Shown piece by piece: positions 60,643 through 64,000 of a stretch of DNA of 64,000 nucleotides. Each line of letters starts with the position of its first letter. Within the stretch, counting starts at the first letter, position 1. Source of the stretch: Bradyrhizobium sp. RD5-C2 (GTDB lineage Bacteria > Pseudomonadota > Alphaproteobacteria > Rhizobiales > Xanthobacteraceae); the NCBI RefSeq assembly GCF_019972155.1, contig NZ_BOVL01000008.1, positions 109,380 to 173,379 on the forward strand. The letters run 5' to 3'. The notes under the pieces are model-generated. The model saw nothing but the letters and a program-made list of their open reading frames with translations. It was not told where the DNA came from and made no database searches. The position numbers and the translations under genes are program-made.

Positions 60643-60759
60643 TCCGTACGACGGCCCGCGCACGGCCGTCTCCGCTAGCCCCCGACAATCGACCATCAGA
60701 GACCGGCCGGACCATTTCGCCGGGCCCGTGGATAAGTTTGGCCGCTTGTTGGCTATTTC

Positions 60760-60785
60760 ATATTTTACATAACTATGTGAAATAT
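60760..60785. promoter_or_regulatory. AT-rich inverted repeat upstream of the shortened AraC gene
   Basis: Arms 60760-60771 and 60774-60785 match over 12 bp with one T-G wobble and a 2-base spacer, in a notably AT-rich island within GC-rich DNA. It lies 38 bases before the AraC start. It may be the operator of the TetR protein just upstream or part of the promoter. Confidence 0.5.
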
Positions 60786-60822
60786 ACGATATTGCATCGC
60801 AAGACCTTTGGAGACATCTCGA

Positions 60823-61722
60823 ATGGCTGACATGGGACAGACGGACGACCCGGCCAATCGTGGCGCGATTCCGTGTCCTCCGAACCGAAGTGATCAGCCT
60901 GCGCGCATTGAGAAGATAATTTCCGGCGATTTCGCCAGAACCGCGCTGGCGCTTCGCCCAGGCTCGGCACAGCCAATTTCCTTACCGGCGACGCGCGGTC
61001 TGATGCAGAGCGAGGGGTCATGCACGATGCGCACTAAGCTCGAGGATCATGGCACGGAATCGCCATCCGCAGGCCCGGCGTGCGCCCCTGGCTCCGATGC
61101 CCTGGACCAGCGCGTTGATCAGACTGCAGCCCTCGCGCTTGCGCGTCGGAGTTCTCCGACGACAAGCAATCGCGGCTGGGCGCCGTTGCTCGAAGCCTGC
61201 CTTGCCGATTTCAAGGAGGCCACCGAGGCCGGTGATACCGCGAACATTCCTGCGCTGGTCAAGATCGTGGCGGAGCTTGCGTTGATCGAGCGCGGCGCGA
61301 TCAGGCCGGGCAGCCGCCGCGCCCAGCAGGCGCTGCGCGTCGGCCGGCTCAGCCTCGCGCGCCGCCTCATCACGCGCCACCTCGCGAAGCCGGCGCTGTC
61401 GCCGGGGATGATCGCCGACCTGCTCGGCGTCTCGGTCCGCTACCTGCACGTCCTGTTCGAAGCGACGGGGGCGAGCTTTTCGCAGACCGTCACCGCCGAG
61501 CGTCTGGGCGAGAGCCGCAGGCTGCTTTGCGAAAAGCCGCCGCGGCCGATCGCCGATATCGCCCTCGCCTGCGGGTTTAACAGCCTGGCGACGTTCTACC
61601 GGATCTTCAGCGCCTCCGAAGGCCTGACGCCCGGCGAATTCAGGGCCCGAAACAGCGTGCAGGCCCCCGTCCAGGCCGCGCCATCGGATACGGAGGTAGT
61701 GATTCATTTGACCGCCAAATGA
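60823..61722 (+). CDS. AraC-type regulator paralogue lacking the sensor domain
   Basis: 299 residues from ATG 60823 (GGAG upstream; an earlier in-frame TTG is unlikely). The C-terminal 180 residues track the AraC protein at 58890 block by block: ALIERGAIRPGSRRAQQALR, SPGMIADLLGVSVRYLHVLFE, and IADIALACGFNSLATFYRIF. The N-terminal 115 residues bear no likeness to the sensor half and look like low-complexity, basic/Pro-rich sequence. It could be a ligand-independent regulator or a decaying gene. Confidence 0.8.
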   Translation: MADMGQTDDPANRGAIPCPPNRSDQPARIEKIISGDFARTALALRPGSAQPISLPATRGLMQSEGSCTMRTKLEDHGTESPSAGPACAPGSDALDQRVDQTAALALARRSSPTTSNRGWAPLLEACLADFKEATEAGDTANIPALVKIVAELALIERGAIRPGSRRAQQALRVGRLSLARRLITRHLAKPALSPGMIADLLGVSVRYLHVLFEATGASFSQTVTAERLGESRRLLCEKPPRPIADIALACGFNSLATFYRIFSASEGLTPGEFRARNSVQAPVQAAPSDTEVVIHLTAK

Positions 61723-61974
61723 CGGAAACGACGGTTATTTCGGCGAAAACATTAAGCTTTTTCGGCTCTTCGGCTGGTTCCAAGATTGACTTTACCGCTT
61801 TCGCCCCTATGTTGCGGACAACGCGGCCCTCGGATCGAAACGCGATTCGTCAGGTTTGCCGTCCGTCAGCGTTAGTCAGAGCCCCCGAGCTTTATAGAAA
61901 AGCGAGCCGTTTCGGGGCCGAACGCGACAGCCTTTTACCTGCGATGCCGAACGGCGGTTTCGACCAGAGGCTCA

Positions 61975-63468
61975 ATGTCTTTTTCCAATCTAGGCCTGTC
62001 CGATAAGGTCCTCGCCGCAGTTGCGGCCACCGGTTACACCACCCCCACTCCCATCCAGGAACAGGCAATCCCGCACGTCCTCGCCCGGCGCGACGTGCTC
62101 GGCATTGCCCAGACCGGCACCGGCAAGACCGCTGCCTTCGTTCTCCCGATGCTCACTTTGCTTGAGAAGGGCCGCGCGCGGGCACGCATGCCGCGCACCC
62201 TGATCCTCGAGCCGACCCGCGAGCTTGCCGCGCAGGTGAAGGAGCAGTTCGACAAATACGGCGCCGGTCAGAAATTGAACGTGGCGCTGCTGATCGGCGG
62301 CGTCTCGTTCGGCGACCAGGACTCCAAGCTGATGCGCGGCGTCGACGTCCTGATCGCAACGCCCGGCCGCCTGCTCGACCACACCGAACGCGGCGGATTG
62401 CTGCTCACCGGCGTCGAGCTGCTGGTGATCGACGAAGCCGACCGCATGCTCGACATGGGCTTCATTCCCGACATCGAACGCATTTGCAAGCTCGTCCCCT
62501 TCACGCGGCAGACCCTGTTCTTCACCGCGACGATGCCGCCTGAGATCAGCCGCATCACCGAGGCCTTCCTGCACAATCCGGCCCGGATCGAAGTCTCCAA
62601 GCCCGCGACCACCGCCGTCACCGTGACGCAATTGCAGGTCCCGGCCGGTCGCGAAGCGCACGACAAGCGCGAGATCCTCCGCCGCCTGCTGCGCGACGCC
62701 AAGGACCTCAACAACGCGATCATCTTCTGCAATCGCAAGCGCGAAGTCGCCGTCCTTCACAAATCACTCCAGAAGCACGGCTTCAGTGTCGGCGCCCTGC
62801 ACGGCGACATGGATCAGTCCGCCCGCACCGCGGCGCTGGATCAATTCCGCAAGGGCGAGATTCCGCTGCTCGTCGCCTCCGACGTCGCCGCTCGCGGCCT
62901 CGACATTCCCGCCGTGAGCCACGTTTTCAATTTCGACGTGCCGCACCACCCCGACGATTACGTCCACCGCATCGGCCGTACCGGCCGCGCCGGACGCACC
63001 GGCACCGCGATCTCCATTGTCACCTCGCTCGACAGCAAGTCGATGACGGCGATCGAGAAGCTGATCGGCCAGCCGATCCCGCGCGCCGAGGGCGACTTCA
63101 CCGTTAAGAGCGAGGCCTCCGACGAGGACGGTGCGCCGCGCCGCTCGCGCAGCCGCGAAGGTTCGCGCGACGGCGCCCGCGGCGGCCGCAAGCCGCGACG
63201 TGAGCGTGAGCCGCGTCAAGGCGAACGCGAAGCACGTCAGGGTGAACGCGAGCCGCGTCAGGACCAGGAGCCCCGCCAGGAGCGTGCAGCCAAGCCGGAG
63301 CGCGAACCGCGTCACGGCCGCGGCACCGCGCCCAGGGCCACCCCGTCGCACGTGCCGTCGATCGGGCGTGCCGAGCCATCGCGGCCGCAGCGCGAGGCGG
63401 ACCATGAGCCCGCCGATCATTCGCACCTGCCCGCCTTCCTGCTGCGACCTGTGCGCGCACGCGCCTAA
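61975..63468 (+). CDS. rhlE: ATP-dependent RNA helicase, RhlE-type DEAD box
   Basis: 497 residues. Motif I AQTGTGKT at 45-52, Ia PTRELA near 80, Ib TPGR near 129, DEAD at 153-156, TAT at 184-186 (in place of SAT), and the second RecA domain with ARGLDIP and HRIGRTGRAGR near 330. The last 125 residues are a disordered Arg-rich tail with repeated RE-PRQ/GE units. It unwinds RNA in ribosome assembly or cold adaptation. The 250-base upstream region shows no gene; a regulatory 5' UTR is possible. Confidence 0.92.
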   Translation: MSFSNLGLSDKVLAAVAATGYTTPTPIQEQAIPHVLARRDVLGIAQTGTGKTAAFVLPMLTLLEKGRARARMPRTLILEPTRELAAQVKEQFDKYGAGQKLNVALLIGGVSFGDQDSKLMRGVDVLIATPGRLLDHTERGGLLLTGVELLVIDEADRMLDMGFIPDIERICKLVPFTRQTLFFTATMPPEISRITEAFLHNPARIEVSKPATTAVTVTQLQVPAGREAHDKREILRRLLRDAKDLNNAIIFCNRKREVAVLHKSLQKHGFSVGALHGDMDQSARTAALDQFRKGEIPLLVASDVAARGLDIPAVSHVFNFDVPHHPDDYVHRIGRTGRAGRTGTAISIVTSLDSKSMTAIEKLIGQPIPRAEGDFTVKSEASDEDGAPRRSRSREGSRDGARGGRKPRREREPRQGEREARQGEREPRQDQEPRQERAAKPEREPRHGRGTAPRATPSHVPSIGRAEPSRPQREADHEPADHSHLPAFLLRPVRARA

Positions 63469-63779
63469 GGCCGGCTCCGATGCCGCCGCGCCAGCGGCGG
63501 CATTCCGCGGAATCTGTTTCGCCGCCGACCGACACCCACGCTGATTCCTCGCGTTTGAAGCAAATGCGCGCAGTTTTCGCAGCGCAATGGCGAGCAAGCC
63601 AAAAGCTTGCGAAAGCCGCGCGCGATCCGCGATGGGATCGCGTTCGTACGACATTAGTCGCGGCGAAATCCCGTAGTTCCACTGTTTACTTTGCCTTCAT
63701 TCTCGTCCCGTACCCTCGCGCAATAATTTAGTCATTGCTGCCGGGCATGACCGGCATTGCGTGCATTAAGGACGTAACA
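63469..63779. other. Intergenic region after rhlE with two hairpins
   Basis: 311 bases without a gene. TGCCGCCGC at 63481-63489 pairs with GCGGCGGCA at 63494-63502, a strong stem just after the helicase stop but without a clear U-tract. CGCGATCC at 63621-63628 pairs with GGATCGCG at 63635-63642. The AT-richer segment 63680-63735 probably contains the promoter of the following gene. Confidence 0.5.
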
Positions 63780-64000
63780 GTGGTCAAGCTGCTGGACGAA
63801 CACGAACGTACGTTGGCCTTTGCCGAAGTCGCACTTGGTCAGATTCGCTCGCTTCGTCAGACCGCCGTGCCGCGCAACTACGAAATCTGGTACGTCTACG
63901 CGACCGGATACAACGCACCGCTCAACAAGGTCATCAACGAGACGCTGGCGCGCAGCGGCAAGCTCTCTGAATCCGATCTCGAGCAGATCTACGAAACCTA
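63780..64000 (+). CDS. Diguanylate cyclase, N-terminal fragment (cut by window end)
   Basis: GTG start with AAGGA 8 bases upstream; 73 residues are visible. The segment (KLLDEHERTLAFAEVALGQI, then PRNYEIWYVYATGYN and NKVINETLARSGKLSESDLEQIYE) matches the conserved N-terminus of a GGDEF protein family of the DgcB type common in Alphaproteobacteria. The GGDEF domain itself would lie past the window. If so, it makes cyclic di-GMP. Confidence 0.7.
   Translation, partial: MVKLLDEHERTLAFAEVALGQIRSLRQTAVPRNYEIWYVYATGYNAPLNKVINETLARSGKLSESDLEQIYET

Noticed and set aside
61719..62006. 95-codon frame overlapping the AraC stop (ATGA) and the rhlE start
   Set aside because: The ATGA overlap is tempting, but there is no ribosome site, the translation is low-complexity, and it would run into rhlE out of frame.

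Overview
The window is high-GC alphaproteobacterial chromosome, most like Bradyrhizobium or a close relative. The evidence is a class I PHA synthase, paired ArgC subfamilies, a PaiB-like protein, two small outer-membrane beta-barrels with the same mature N-terminus, a DgcB-like GGDEF fragment and several families of intergenic inverted-repeat elements. Genus-level placement is inference from protein and repeat style; no search was run.

Left arm (1 to about 15.3-15.8 kb): the right half of an HK97-type tailed prophage. The leftward late module holds small and large terminase, portal, S49 protease and the N-terminus of the HK97-type capsid; the tail genes would lie beyond position 1. The protease and capsid genes are separated by a 1.7-kb cargo cassette of small host-like genes, two of them reversed, with three related terminator hairpins. 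An HNH gene and a terminator separate the late module from a tightly overlapping leftward early operon: Cro-like repressor, small membrane protein, GapR/DUF2312 protein, HNH protein, MT-A70 adenine methylase, deoxyribosyltransferase-like protein, small ORF, replication-type winged-helix protein, and last a NusG/RfaH-like protein placed where a late antiterminator would be expected. A rightward LexA/CI-like repressor, flanked by palindromic operators, is followed by four small genes and a tyrosine integrase that has lost its C-terminal catalytic box. Between the integrase and a leftward tRNA-Glu(UUC) lies an attenuator-like leader RNA on the minus strand with no cognate gene beside it.

16-31 kb: small exported proteins, an M20 carbamoylase/allantoate amidohydrolase, a TauE/SafE permease, a PrsW-type intramembrane protease, an HdeD remnant, and a DAHP synthase preceded by a leaderless aromatic leader peptide and terminator (attenuation). 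Next come a VOC protein and the translation-factor cluster efp / epmA-epmB (EF-P with its lysine ligase and aminomutase), an M23 peptidase, an exported chorismate mutase, a DapA-family aldolase, a cupin, and an AhpD-like protein divergent from a MarR regulator.

31-50 kb: mostly housekeeping metabolism: MltB-type transglycosylase, SDR, recJ, haloacid dehalogenase, glpX, an alaC/dapL-type aminotransferase with homoserine dehydrogenase, phaC, MAPEG protein, methyltransferase, argC2 and argC1, PaiB-like protein, Tat-exported MBL hydrolase and DedA protein.

50-64 kb: parE, two outer-membrane barrel proteins around an SDR, an FAD monooxygenase, a periplasmic metacaspase divergent from an AraC regulator, a TetR regulator, a second AraC-type paralogue without its sensor half, an RhlE-type DEAD-box helicase and the start of a diguanylate cyclase cut by the window end.
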